Positions 42,555 to 52,137 of a stretch of 58,747 nt of DNA are shown in pieces. Positions within the stretch are counted from its first letter, which is position 1, and each line of letters begins with the position of its first letter. The stretch comes from Clostridiales bacterium (GTDB lineage: Bacteria; Bacillota; Clostridia; Oscillospirales; Oscillospiraceae), in the NCBI GenBank assembly GCA_021201185.1, contig JAJQFJ010000044.1, positions 1-58,747 on the forward strand, in the 5' to 3' direction. Made by a program: the position numbers and the translations under genes. Below the pieces are notes generated by a model that was given only the letters and a program-made list of their open reading frames with translations, ran no database searches and was not told the origin of the DNA.

Positions 42555-44018
42555 TCAGCGGCCCTCGACGATCTCCTGGATCAGCTCCCGCTCATCCATG
42601 TGGTGCCTGACGCCGCAGATCTCCTGATAGTCCTCGTGGCCTTTGCCCGCCAGGACGATGACATCGCCCTTCCGGCCGATCTCCATGCAGTAGCGGATGG
42701 CCTCCTTCCGGTCGGGAATGGTGACATATTTCCCGTCAGCCTTGCGGACCCCGGTGAGGATGTCGTTGATGATGTCCATGGGCTCCTCGAACCGGGGATT
42801 GTCGGAGGTGACCACCGTCAGGTCCGCCAGCCGGGAGGAGACCTCCCCCATCTCGTACCGGCGGCTTTTGGCCCGGTTGCCGCCGCAGCCGAAGAGACAG
42901 ATGATCCGCTCCGGTCCGTAGGCCCGGAGATTGAGAAGCAGCGCCTCCAGGCTCATGGCGTTGTGGGCGTAGTCGATCATCAGGGTGTACTCCCCGGGAG
43001 TGGGGACGATTTCCAGACGGCCCTTGACCTGGATGTAGTCCAGCGCCTCCGCCACGGCGGTCTGGGAGACCCCCAGATGGCGGCACAGGGCGATGGCGGC
43101 CAGAGAGTTGTAGACGGTGAAATCCCCGGGAATGTCCACCCGGACAGGGTAGTGCTCCAGCCCCTCCAGGTCGTAGGAGACGCCCAGATAGCCGGGCTGA
43201 TGGATGCGCTGAACGTTCACCGCCCGGAGGTCGGCTCCCTCGCCCATGCCGAAGGTCTCCAGCTGGCAGGTGTGCCCGGTCATGACCTCCTCCAGGAAGT
43301 CGGCGTCGGCGTTGGCCAGACCGATGCGGCACTGGCGGAACAGCTTGCCCTTGCAGGCGATGTACTCCGCCATGTCGGCGTGCTCCCCGGGGCCGATGTG
43401 GTCCTCCTCCAGATTGGTGAAGATGCCGTAATCGAAGGTGAAGCCGGAAACCCGGTCCAGCTTCATGGCCTGGGAGGAGACCTCCATGACCACATACCGG
43501 ATGCCCGCATTCACCATGTCCGCAAAATACTTCTGCACCAGCCAGGACTCCGGGGTGGTGTTGACGGCGTGGGTGTGTACGTCGCCGCAGATCACCTCGA
43601 TGGTGCCGATGAGCCCGGTGGGGAGCCCGGCAGCCTCCAGCATGGAGCGGATCATATAGGTGGTGGTGGTCTTGCCCTTAGTGCCGGTGACGCCGATGGT
43701 GGTCAGCTTTTCGGCAGGGTGGTCGAACCAGGCGGCGGACAGCTCCGCCAGGGCCAGCCGGGGGTTGGGCACATGGAGCACGGTGACGGACAGGGGGACG
43801 TCCACCGCCACATCGTGCTGCACCACCAGGGCCACGGCACCCTTCTCCAGGGCGTCGGCGACATATTTATGGCCGTCGGTGACGGCCCCGGGCATACAGA
43901 CAAACACACAGCCCGGCTCCACCTTCCGGGAGTCGTAAACGATGGAGGTGACCTCCCTGTCCAAATCGCCCTGGGTGAGCATGTAATTCATCCGGGCTAC
44001 CAGCTTCATCAAATTCAT
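42555..44018 (-). CDS. murE: UDP-N-acetylmuramoyl-L-alanyl-D-glutamate--2,6-diaminopimelate ligase
   Basis: The 487-residue Mur ligase has the ATP loop GVTGTKGKTTTTYMI, the central YVVMEVSSQAMKLDR and DHIGPGEHADMAEYI, the carbamoylated-Lys region ACKGKLF and the specificity motif TSDNPRFEEP. DNPR indicates meso-diaminopimelate rather than lysine. It adds the third residue of the peptidoglycan stem. It lies 42 bp downstream of dapF, which makes meso-DAP, so the pair is a compact DAP supply-and-use operon. Confidence 0.96.
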   Translation of the reverse strand: MNLMKLVARMNYMLTQGDLDREVTSIVYDSRKVEPGCVFVCMPGAVTDGHKYVADALEKGAVALVVQHDVAVDVPLSVTVLHVPNPRLALAELSAAWFDHPAEKLTTIGVTGTKGKTTTTYMIRSMLEAAGLPTGLIGTIEVICGDVHTHAVNTTPESWLVQKYFADMVNAGIRYVVMEVSSQAMKLDRVSGFTFDYGIFTNLEEDHIGPGEHADMAEYIACKGKLFRQCRIGLANADADFLEEVMTGHTCQLETFGMGEGADLRAVNVQRIHQPGYLGVSYDLEGLEHYPVRVDIPGDFTVYNSLAAIALCRHLGVSQTAVAEALDYIQVKGRLEIVPTPGEYTLMIDYAHNAMSLEALLLNLRAYGPERIICLFGCGGNRAKSRRYEMGEVSSRLADLTVVTSDNPRFEEPMDIINDILTGVRKADGKYVTIPDRKEAIRYCMEIGRKGDVIVLAGKGHEDYQEICGVRHHMDERELIQEIVEGR

Positions 44019-44060
44019 ATGGCAGTTCCTTTCTGTCTCAGTCTCTCTATTGGAAGAAAA

Positions 44061-44882
44061 TCAGACTTCGCCTTCAAATACGGTGACGGCGGGGCCGGTC
44101 ATAAAGACGCTGTCCCCGGTGACCTCGATCTCCAGATCGCCGCCCCGCAGGTGGACGGTGACGCGGTTGTCGGTAAGCCCGTTTTTGACGCAGGCAACCG
44201 CCGTGGCGCAGGCCCCGGTGCCGCAGGCCATGGTCTCTCCGGCACCCCGCTCCCAGACCCGCATCCGGACGTTCTGCCGGTCGATGACCCGGACGAACTC
44301 CGTGTTCACCCGGTCGGGAAACATGGGATGATTTTCAAACTGAGGGCCCACCCTGTCGATGTCCAATCCGTCCACGTCGTCGCACCAGACCACGGCATGG
44401 GGGTTGCCCATGGACACGCAGGTCATCATCCAGTCCTGCCCCGCCACGTGTACCGGCTGACCGATGACGGCGTCGCCCAGACCCACGACGGGGATGTCCG
44501 CCGCCGCCAGGACCGGCGCGCCCATATCCACCCGGACGGAGGAGACCCTGCCGTCCGCCACCGTCAGGTCCAGATATTTCAGCCCGGCCTTCGTCTCGAT
44601 GACCAGATGGGTCTTATCCGTCAGCCCCCTGTCGTAGACGAACTTGGCCACGCACCGGATGCCGTTGCCGCACATGGCCCCCTCGGAGCCGTCGGAGTTG
44701 TACATCCCCATGCGGAAGTCCGCCACCTCCGAGGGGTTGATGGTGATGAGACCGTCGGAGCCGATGCCCGTGTGGCGGTCGCTGTACCGCAGGGCGAAGG
44801 CCCCCGGGTCGTCGATAGCCTCTCTGGTGCAGTCCACATAGATGTAGTCGTTGCCGCAGCCGTGCATTTTCGTGAATTTCAT
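44061..44882 (-). CDS. dapF: Diaminopimelate epimerase
   Basis: The 273-residue enzyme starts MKFTKMHGCGNDYIYVD and has the two catalytic cysteines in AMCGNGIRCVAKF and MACGTGACATAVAC. It converts LL-DAP to meso-DAP for lysine and peptidoglycan. ATG 44882 follows GGAAGGAGCG and matches family length; the longer frame upstream is noncoding. It is the first gene of dapF-murE. Confidence 0.97.
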   Translation of the reverse strand: MKFTKMHGCGNDYIYVDCTREAIDDPGAFALRYSDRHTGIGSDGLITINPSEVADFRMGMYNSDGSEGAMCGNGIRCVAKFVYDRGLTDKTHLVIETKAGLKYLDLTVADGRVSSVRVDMGAPVLAAADIPVVGLGDAVIGQPVHVAGQDWMMTCVSMGNPHAVVWCDDVDGLDIDRVGPQFENHPMFPDRVNTEFVRVIDRQNVRMRVWERGAGETMACGTGACATAVACVKNGLTDNRVTVHLRGGDLEIEVTGDSVFMTGPAVTVFEGEV

Positions 44883-44940
44883 CCCAGTACGCTCCTTCCG
44901 GTCAAGTCGGGCCGATCTCTCGGCACACTCATACAAGTAC

Positions 44941-44968
44941 ATTATACTCTGCAGGAAATGAATGTAAA
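44941..44968 (-). promoter_or_regulatory. Promoter of dapF-murE
   Basis: On the minus strand TTTACA (44968-44963) and TATAAT (44946-44941) with a 16-bp spacer. Confidence 0.65.
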
Positions 44969-45058
44969 CTGCATTTTCTGCTGGAGAACAGGGAAAAACT
45001 GCTGCCGGGGTAGAAGCGTGTTTTTTGGAAGAAATGGGCCGTCTTTTAACAATTTCCT

Positions 45059-45087
45059 TTGCATATACCATCCGATTATGCTAAAAT
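45059..45087 (+). promoter_or_regulatory. Promoter of the second LytTR/GHKL operon
   Basis: TTGCAT at 45059-45064 and TAAAAT at 45082-45087 with a 17-bp spacer, 44 bp before the regulator start. Confidence 0.65.
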
Positions 45088-45130
45088 GATGGGAAGAAAC
45101 TCCCTGGAGGGAATTGGGGGGCGAGGCGCA

Positions 45131-45835
45131 GTGATCCGTATTGCAGTAGTAGAGGACGACCCGGGCTATCGGCAGCAGCTGACAGAGTTTATCCAGCGCT
45201 GCGAGGAGGAGCAGAGGGAACAGTTCAGGGTCACCATGTTCACCGACGGGCTGGAGATCGCCGAGGAATACGCCGCGGCTTACGACATCATTTTCCTGGA
45301 CATCCAGATGGAGCATCTGGATGGGATGGCCACGGCCAGGCGCATCCGGCAGCAGGACAAAAACGTGGTCATCATCTTCATCACCAACCTGGCCCAGTAC
45401 GCCCTCCAGGGCTACCAGGTGGAGGCGCTGGACTATGTGCTCAAGCCCCTGAGCTACTTTGCCTTCTCCCAGGAGCTGAAAAAGGCGGTGCGCAAGGTAC
45501 GGGAGCGCTCCGCCTGCTTCCTGCATCTGGTGCAGGAGAGCGGGATGGTGCGGCTGGACGTGTCCGCCATCCGCTATATCGAGAGCGACGGGCACAACGT
45601 CGTTTACCACACGGCGGAGGGGGATTACACCAACCGGGAGACTCTGAAAAGCGTGGAGCAGAAGCTGGAGGGGCGGCACTTCTCCCGGTGCAACAACTGC
45701 TACCTGGTGAACCTGTCCCATGTGGAGCGGGTGGATAAAATGACGGTGGTGGTGGACGGCATCGAGCTGCAAATGAGCCGTCCCCGGCGAAAGGCGTTTA
45801 TGGAGGCTCTGGCGGCCTATGTGGGAGGCGAATGA
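45131..45835 (+). CDS. LytTR-family response regulator (module 2)
   Basis: The 234-residue protein (GTG start, IRIAVVEDDPGYRQQ) is a paralogue of the module 1 regulator: receiver with Asp57 in IFLDIQMEHLDG, FITN and YVLKPLSYF, then a LytTR domain with IRYIESDGHNVVYHT, GRHFSRCNNCYLVNLSHV and MSRPRRKAFMEAL. GTG 45131 gives the same length as module 1; the frame extends upstream to 45059 but that part overlaps the promoter. The kinase starts 3 bp after its stop. Likely target: the GH43-GH3 genes downstream. Confidence 0.93.
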   Translation: MIRIAVVEDDPGYRQQLTEFIQRCEEEQREQFRVTMFTDGLEIAEEYAAAYDIIFLDIQMEHLDGMATARRIRQQDKNVVIIFITNLAQYALQGYQVEALDYVLKPLSYFAFSQELKKAVRKVRERSACFLHLVQESGMVRLDVSAIRYIESDGHNVVYHTAEGDYTNRETLKSVEQKLEGRHFSRCNNCYLVNLSHVERVDKMTVVVDGIELQMSRPRRKAFMEALAAYVGGE

Positions 45836-45838
45836 GCG

Positions 45839-47152
45839 GTGACCACCATTGCGGACATTCCAAAATTCTATACCGCTCTGGCGGAGTGGCTCTCCTGCCT
45901 GGTCTTTGTGCTGCTGCTGGAGAAGCGGCAGCCCCGGAAATGGGTCACGGCTCTGGAGCTGGCGGCCTCCTTTGGCCTGCTGTGCGTGGTGCAGTATTTC
46001 ATCGGCATCGTCCCCATCGGGCTGTGGCTCCCGGGGATGGGGGTGGCCTTGGCTATTATGTACGCCACCATCCTGGCCTGCTGCAAGGTATCGCCCACCG
46101 ACGCGGGATTTTTCTGGGCCATCGCCTTTATCGTGGCGGAGTTCATCGCCTCCCTGGACTGGCAGATCTATTCCTTTGTGGCCCAGCAGGGATACGACAG
46201 CTATCTGCTCCAGGGCATCTTCCTGCTCCTCTTTTACGGCGGCTCCCTGTGCGTCGTTTTCCGCATGGAGCAGAAGCGCCTGGGGTCAGGCCAGAAGCTG
46301 GAGGTCACCAGGAGAGAGGTGACCTCCGCCATCGTGACCTCTGCGGGGGCCTTCCTCATCAGCAACATCAGCTATGTGAATACCGACAACCCCTTCAGCG
46401 GCCGGATGAGCGCGGAGATCTTCTATATCCGCACCCTGGTGGACCTGGCGGGGGTCATCATGCTTATCAGCCTCCAGGACCGGGTGCAGGAGCTCCAGAC
46501 CCAGAAGGAGATGGAGGCCATCGACTCCCTGTTTCAGCGGCAATACGAGCAGTATCGCCAGTCCCGGGAGAACATCGAGATGGTCAACCGGAAGTACCAC
46601 GACCTGAAGCACCAGATCGCCATTATCCGCATGGAGAAGGACGAGGACAAGCGGGAGGGCTATCTCCGGCAGATGGAGTCGGAGCTCCAGCGCTTCGGGG
46701 TGGAGTTTGAGACGGGCAGTCCGGTGCTGGATACCATCCTCTCCAGCAAGGAGACCTACTGCCTCCAGCACGACATCACCCTGAACGTGGTTGCGGACGG
46801 GAAAAGCCTGGATTTCATCGATGTGATGGACCTGTGCAGCATCTTCGGCAACGCCCTGGACAACGCCATGGAGAGCGCCGAGCAGGTGTCGGAGAAGGAG
46901 AAGCGGCTCATCCGTCTGGCGGTCTACACACAGAACGGCTTTCTCCTCATCCGGGTGGAGAACTATTTCGAGGCGCCCCTCCAGGTCAGCGGCGCAGAGA
47001 TCCAGACCACCAAGCAGGACAAGAACCTCCACGGCTACGGCATCAAGAGTATCCGGCACACGGCGGAGAAATACGGCGGCTCGGTGTCCATCAGAGCCCG
47101 GGACGGATGGTTTTCTCTGAAGGTCCTCATCCCGCTGCCGGAGGGGCAATAA
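45839..47152 (+). CDS. GHKL-domain sensor histidine kinase (module 2)
   Basis: The 437-residue protein (GTG start; GGAGG inside the regulator gene) has about six membrane helices in residues 12-215, an H box YHDLKHQIAIIRME (His about 254), N box GNALDNAMESAEQ and G box GYGIKSIRHTAEKYGGSV. It is an AgrC-type GHKL kinase and a clear paralogue of the module 1 sensor, although the membrane parts differ, so the two probably sense different signals. No peptide pheromone gene is adjacent. Confidence 0.9.
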   Translation: MTTIADIPKFYTALAEWLSCLVFVLLLEKRQPRKWVTALELAASFGLLCVVQYFIGIVPIGLWLPGMGVALAIMYATILACCKVSPTDAGFFWAIAFIVAEFIASLDWQIYSFVAQQGYDSYLLQGIFLLLFYGGSLCVVFRMEQKRLGSGQKLEVTRREVTSAIVTSAGAFLISNISYVNTDNPFSGRMSAEIFYIRTLVDLAGVIMLISLQDRVQELQTQKEMEAIDSLFQRQYEQYRQSRENIEMVNRKYHDLKHQIAIIRMEKDEDKREGYLRQMESELQRFGVEFETGSPVLDTILSSKETYCLQHDITLNVVADGKSLDFIDVMDLCSIFGNALDNAMESAEQVSEKEKRLIRLAVYTQNGFLLIRVENYFEAPLQVSGAEIQTTKQDKNLHGYGIKSIRHTAEKYGGSVSIRARDGWFSLKVLIPLPEGQ

Positions 47153-47160
47153 GATATCCC

Positions 47161-47199
47161 AAGGGCGGTACGTTGTAAAAATGTACTGCCCTTTTGATT
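47161..47199 (+). terminator. Terminator after module 2 kinase
   Basis: AAGGGCGGTAC (47161-47171) pairs with GTACTGCCCTT (47183-47193), followed by TTGATTT. Confidence 0.75.
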
Positions 47200-47251
47200 T
47201 GTCAGAACACATCAGAACGACTGGAGAGAGAAGCCTATTTTTATGCAAAAT

Positions 47252-47319
47252 GCAATTTATGCCGCTGTGGAGACAGGTTATGCCAAAATCTACAAAAGTC
47301 CAAATCAAATCGGTATACT
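47252..47319 (+). promoter_or_regulatory. Candidate LytTR direct repeats and promoter of GH43-GH3 operon
   Basis: GCAATTTATGCCG (47252-47264) and ACAGGTTATGCCA (47273-47285) are direct repeats 21 bp apart sharing TTATGCC. TATACT at 47314-47319 is the -10 box, 41 bp after the start of the second repeat. ACAGGTTATGCCA differs from the module 1 site ACAGGTTTTGCCA at a single base. Confidence 0.6.
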
Positions 47320-47364
47320 GCAAACCAGGTTAAGACTGGCGAGCAGAGAGAGGAGGTGCAGAAA

Positions 47365-48813
47365 ATGAAACAGCAAGTCTTTAATCCCTATCTTCCATCC
47401 TGGGAGTACATCCCCGACGGCGAGCCCCACGTCTTTGGTGACCGGGTCTATGTCTACGGCTCCCACGACAGCTTCAACGCTCCCATTTTCTGTGTCAACG
47501 ACTACGTGTGCTGGTCGGCCCCGGTGGACGACCTCAGTGACTGGCGGTATGAGGGGGTCATCTTCCAAAAGAACCAGGACCCGAAAAACAAGCTGGGCCT
47601 CCGGCTCCTGTTTGCCCCCGACGTGTGCCAGGGAAAGGACGGCAAATACTACCTCTATTACGCCTTTGACTTCATGGGCATTATGGGGGTGGCCGTCTGC
47701 GACACCCCTGCCGGAAAGTACCAGTTCCTGGGCCACGTCCACTATAAGGACGGCACCGTCTGGGGCCGGAAAAAGGGCGATCAGTTCCCCTTTGACCCCG
47801 GCGTGCTGGTGGACGACGACGGCAGCGTGTGGCTCTACTCCGGCTTCTACACCCCCACTCCCGCCATCGTCACCGGCGGCATCAGCCTGAAAAACGACGG
47901 CGGCACCGTGGTGGAGCTGGAGAGCGATATGGTGACCATCAAGACCGATCCCAAGGTGATCTTCCCCAAGGAGGGCCCCGGCTCCTTCCCCAACCACGAG
48001 TTCTTCGAGGCCAGCTCCATCCGCAAGGACGGGGACACCTATATCTTCGTCTACTCCTCCCGGCACAACCATGAGCTGTGCTACGCCACCAGCAAGCGGC
48101 CGGACGGCGATTTCACCTACGGCGGAACCCTGGTCAGCCAGGGCGACCTGTTCCTGGACGGTAACGAGGACGAGGCGAAGGGCACCAACTACCTGGGCAA
48201 CACCCACGGCGGGATGCTGCACATCGGCGAGGACTGGTATATCTTCTACCACCGCCAGACGAACCGGCACTCCTATTCCCGGCAGGCCTGCGCGGAAAAG
48301 CTGGTGCGCAATCCGGACGGTAGCTTCCAACAGGCGGAGGTCACCAGCTGCGGCCTCAACGGCGGCCCTCTGAAGGGGGAGGGCAGCTACGAGGCCCGGA
48401 TCGCCTGCAATCTGTGGAGCAGGGACGGCGTGGGCCGTTACGACGGCAGCGGCGTGCGGAAGAAGCTGAAAAACCACCCCTACTTCACCCAGACCGGCTC
48501 TGACCGGGAGCACAGCGGCGACCAGTACATCGCCAATATGCAGGACGGAGCGGTGGCCGGGTTCAAGTACTTCCACCTGGACGGCCCCACCAAAATCACC
48601 GTCCATCTGCGGGGCGCAGCCGACGGAACCATGCAGATCTCCAACACCCCCGACTTTGCCCGGTACGGCGAGATCGCCGTCCGTCTGAGCAGCAAGAGCG
48701 GCGTGTTTGACGACTGCGTGGTGGACTTCCCCGGGGAACAGACAGCCCTCTACTTCCGGTTCGTCGGAAGCGGGGCAGTGGATTTCCTCTCTTTCAATCT
48801 GGAGAGGGGATGA
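47365..48813 (+). CDS. GH43-family glycoside hydrolase with C-terminal carbohydrate-binding region
   Basis: The 482-residue protein has a five-bladed-propeller-type GH43 domain (about residues 5-325). The base Asp lies in the PDGEPHVFGDRVYVYGSHD region, the pKa-modulating Asp in FDPGVLVDDDGSVWLY and the acid Glu in NHEFFEASSIRKDGDTY. The last 120 residues are beta-rich (FKYFHLDGPTKITVHLRG) and look like a CBM6-type module. No signal peptide is seen, so it probably acts inside the cell on xylo- or arabino-oligosaccharides. ATG 47365 follows GAGGAGGTG. It is the first gene after the LytTR site. Confidence 0.88.
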   Translation: MKQQVFNPYLPSWEYIPDGEPHVFGDRVYVYGSHDSFNAPIFCVNDYVCWSAPVDDLSDWRYEGVIFQKNQDPKNKLGLRLLFAPDVCQGKDGKYYLYYAFDFMGIMGVAVCDTPAGKYQFLGHVHYKDGTVWGRKKGDQFPFDPGVLVDDDGSVWLYSGFYTPTPAIVTGGISLKNDGGTVVELESDMVTIKTDPKVIFPKEGPGSFPNHEFFEASSIRKDGDTYIFVYSSRHNHELCYATSKRPDGDFTYGGTLVSQGDLFLDGNEDEAKGTNYLGNTHGGMLHIGEDWYIFYHRQTNRHSYSRQACAEKLVRNPDGSFQQAEVTSCGLNGGPLKGEGSYEARIACNLWSRDGVGRYDGSGVRKKLKNHPYFTQTGSDREHSGDQYIANMQDGAVAGFKYFHLDGPTKITVHLRGAADGTMQISNTPDFARYGEIAVRLSSKSGVFDDCVVDFPGEQTALYFRFVGSGAVDFLSFNLERG

Positions 48814-48837
48814 ATTGCAAAAAAGCAGGAGGTAATT

Positions 48838-51800
48838 ATGAAAAACAAGAAGTGGCTTAAGCCGCTGATCGTGGTGGTTGTCATCATCGCCGTGATCGCT
48901 GCGGCCTATGCCGGTATCATGAGCTATCTGTCCAGCCGCTCTGTTTCGATTTCTATGGACGATGTGACTGCTACCGTTCAGGCTCTGACGAGCTATCTGA
49001 TCCCGGCGGTAGTCGTCCTTGTCATCGCACTGGTGGTCGTGATCGCCGCCTTTGCCATCAAGCAGCCCGTGAGAGGCCTGGTTCGGATGGAGGGCCTGAT
49101 CGCCATAATCCTGACCCTGGCCATCACTGTGAACGTCATCTGCCTGGGGCCTGAGTACAGCATCCTCAACAACCTGCTGGGTGACACCTACACCCTCAGC
49201 GACGAGACCATCGCCGCCTCGGAGTAGCTGGTGGAGGACATCGCCGACGAGGGCATCGTCCTGCTGAAAAACGAGAACAACACCCTGCCCCTGACCGGCG
49301 TCACCAAGCTGAACGTGTTCGGCTGGTCCTCTACCAATCCGGTCTACGGCGGCACCGGTTCCGGCTCCGTGGACGAGAGCACCTGCGTCTCTCTGCTCCA
49401 GGGTCTGGAGGAGGCCGGATTTGAGCTGAACACCACCATCTCCGACTTCTACACCGCTTTCCTGGACGAGCGGCCCACCGTGGGCATGAACGGCCAGGAC
49501 TGGACCATCCCAGAGCCCACCATCGAGGAGTATGACGAGGCGGGCATCTTCGAGAGCGCCACCGAGTTCTCCGACACCGCCATCGTGGTCATCGCCCGCT
49601 CCGGCGGCGAGAACGCCGACCTGCCCACCAGCATCACCGACGAGGATACCTTTGAGTACGCCGGCGGCTGGGCTGGCTATACCGGCGTCCGCTACACCTC
49701 TTATGCCGACGACGTGGACCCCTCCAAGTCCTATCTGGAGCTGAGCAATCGCGAGATCGCCATGCTGGACCGGGTGTGCGAGGAGTTTGACAACGTGGTC
49801 GTGGTCATCAACTCCGCCAACGCCATGGAGCTGGGCTTCCTGGACGAGTATGATTCCATCACCGCCGCCGTGTGGATCGCCGGCCCCGGTCAGACGGGCT
49901 TCCGCTCCCTGGGCAACGTGCTCAGCGGCGAGGCCAACCCCTCCGGCAAGCTGGTGGACACCTATGTCTATGACCTGCTGAGCATCCCCGCCATCAACTA
50001 TGTGGGCAGCTTTATCTATGACGACTCCGCAGATCTGGTCAACACGTCTACCTCCTACGGCGCGCTCTACGCCAGCTTCAACAACTACGTGGAGAGCATA
50101 TATGTGGGCTATAAGTTCTATGAGACTGCCGCAGAGGAGGGCCTCATCGACTATGACAGCACGGTGCAGTATCCCTTCGGCTACGGCCTGAGCTACACCA
50201 CCTTTGACCAGGAGATCACCGACTTCCAGGATGACGGCTCCACCATCACCCTGACCGTCACCGTCACCAACACCGGCTCTGTGGCGGGCAAGGACGTGGT
50301 AGAGGTCTACTACACGCCTCCCTACTACAACGGCGGCATTGAGAAGTCCTCCGTCAACCTGGTGGACTTCGGCAAGACCGACCTGCTGGAGCCGGGCAGC
50401 TCCCAGGAGATCACCATCTCCTTCAACTGGGAGGACATGGCCTCCTATGACTACTCCGGCATCAAGGCCGAGGGCGGCGCTTATGTGCTGGAGGCTGGCG
50501 ACTATGAGATCAGCATCCGTTCCGACTCCCACACCGTCATCGACAGCCGCACCGTCTCCCTGGAGGACGACGTCATCTACAACGACGAGAACGACGGCGC
50601 CCGCTCCACGGACAACGTTGCTGCTACCAACCAGTTTGACTTCGCCGCTGGCGATGTGACCTATCTTTCCCGTGCGGACGGCTTTGCCAACTATGCCGAG
50701 GCCACTGCAGCCCCCACCGACTTCACCATGACCGAGACCGTCCTGAACGGCTTCTACAGCCAGAACACCTATGACTCCTCCGAGTACGACGACCCGGATG
50801 CGGTCATGCCCACCACCGGAGCGGACAACGGCCTGACGATCCAGGACATGGTGGGTCTGGACTACGACGACCCCCTGTGGGACGATCTGCTGGATGAGCT
50901 GACTGTGGACGAGATGAACAACCTGATCGGCACCGGCGGCTACGCCAATGCCAAGGTGGACTCCATCGGCCTCCCCGCCACCATCGAGTGCGACGGCCCC
51001 GCCGCCATCGCCAACAACTACACCGGCGAGAACGGCACCGCTTTCAACTGTGCCACCATGATCGCCGCCACCTGGAGCAAAGACCTCGCCTATCAGCGTG
51101 GTCAGATGATGGGTCAGCAGTGCAACGACATGAACGTGGTGGGCTGGTACGGCCCGGCCATGAACATCCACCGCACCGCCTTCTCCGGCCGTAACTTCGA
51201 GTATTACTCCGAGGACGGCGTGCTCTCCGGCTGGATGGGCGCCAACGAGGTGGCCGGAGCCAAGGAGTACGGCATCCAGTGCTACATCAAGCACTTTGCC
51301 CTGAACGACTCCGAGACCAACCGGAAGAAGATGCTCTGCACCTGGACCAACGAGCAGGCCATGCGTGAGGTCTATCTGAAGTCCTTCGAGATGTCCGTCA
51401 AGATCGGCGGCGCAGACAACGTCATGACTGCCTTCAACTATGTGGGCAACGTCTGGGCCGGTAGCTGCGAAGAGCTGCTCCAGACTGTCCTCCGGGATGA
51501 GTGGGGCTTCGTAGGCTCCACCGTGTCCGACTGGTTCAACGGCACCACCGACGGCAACATGCTGGCAGACTCCGCTATCCGGGTGGGCGGCGACAAGATG
51601 CTGTCCTCCGCTGGCGATACTAAGGCATTTGCCACCAACACGGACGACGCCAATACCGTCATCGCCATGCGCAACGCTTCCCACAACATCCTCTACAGCC
51701 TGGCAAACTCCAGCGCTATGGACGAGCGGAACTTCTCCACCCCCGGCTGGGTCACCACCTTCTACGGTGTAGACGTGGTTATCGGTCTGGTAGTGATCGC

Positions 51801-51861
51801 TCTGGAAGCCTATGCCATCGTCCGCTTCGTGAAGAAGCGCAAGGAGACCGCCGCCGAATAA
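48838..51861 (+). pseudogene. GH3 glycosidase gene interrupted by one in-frame amber codon
   Basis: ATG 48838 opens a protein with three membrane helices (about residues 8-30, 52-75, 81-103). A TAG at 49225-49227 stops it after 129 residues, but the same frame continues without further stops to 51861: LVEDIADEGIVLLKNENNTL is the start of the GH3 sandwich domain, followed by FnIII and the barrel with Asp898 in STVSDWFNG and a last membrane helix near 980-1000. Full length would be 1007 residues, the same inverted order as the module 1 GH3. The context SE-TAG-LVED suggests CAG to TAG. No ribosome site serves the GTG at 49231. Confidence 0.85.
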
Positions 51862-51905
51862 GCGGCAAAGCAAGCGTTTTCCCTCTCTTTTCTCCCTAAA
51901 CAGGG

Positions 51906-51935
51906 CGGCCCCTGCACCATCCGGCGCAGGGGCCG
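51906..51935. terminator. Hairpin after the GH3 gene
   Basis: CGGCCCCTGC and GCAGGGGCCG pair perfectly; no T-run follows. 51862-52054 holds no gene. Confidence 0.55.
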
Positions 51936-52054
51936 TCGCAGTCTGTCAGGAAAGCGTTTGTGGGGCGACGGACAGAGTAACCGCCGGCCTCCGTCGGAAA
52001 AGAACGGCGGGCCTTCATTTTTCCACCATTTTCCCTCCGGCTCTGATTCTTTTC

Positions 52055-52083
52055 TTGCATTTGCCGTCGTTTTGTCGTATGAT
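52055..52083 (+). promoter_or_regulatory. Promoter of metA
   Basis: TTGCAT at 52055-52060 and TATGAT at 52078-52083 with a 17-bp spacer. The leader is about 48 nt, too short for a SAM riboswitch. Confidence 0.7.
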
Positions 52084-52137
52084 ATCCGTACTGTATCTTC
52101 TTCACGACGAAACGGCGTTCAGGTGGGGTGAAACACA

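Noticed and set aside
42513..45089. An 858-codon open frame on the plus strand opposite murE and dapF
   Set aside because: It is an antisense shadow caused by GC-rich codon bias; murE and dapF on the minus strand have full catalytic motifs and ribosome sites.
49231..51861. Independent GH3 gene starting at the GTG after the amber codon
   Set aside because: There is no ribosome site before this GTG, and the sequence continues a frame that begins with membrane helices at 48838, so one interrupted gene is the better reading.
47305..51873. A 1522-codon open frame on the minus strand opposite the GH43 and GH3 genes
   Set aside because: It is low-complexity Val/Gly/His-rich translation with no recognisable domain, again an antisense shadow of the real glycosidase genes.
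52084..52137. SAM riboswitch upstream of metA
   Set aside because: The promoter at 52055-52083 leaves only about 48 nt of leader, too short for a SAM aptamer and terminator.
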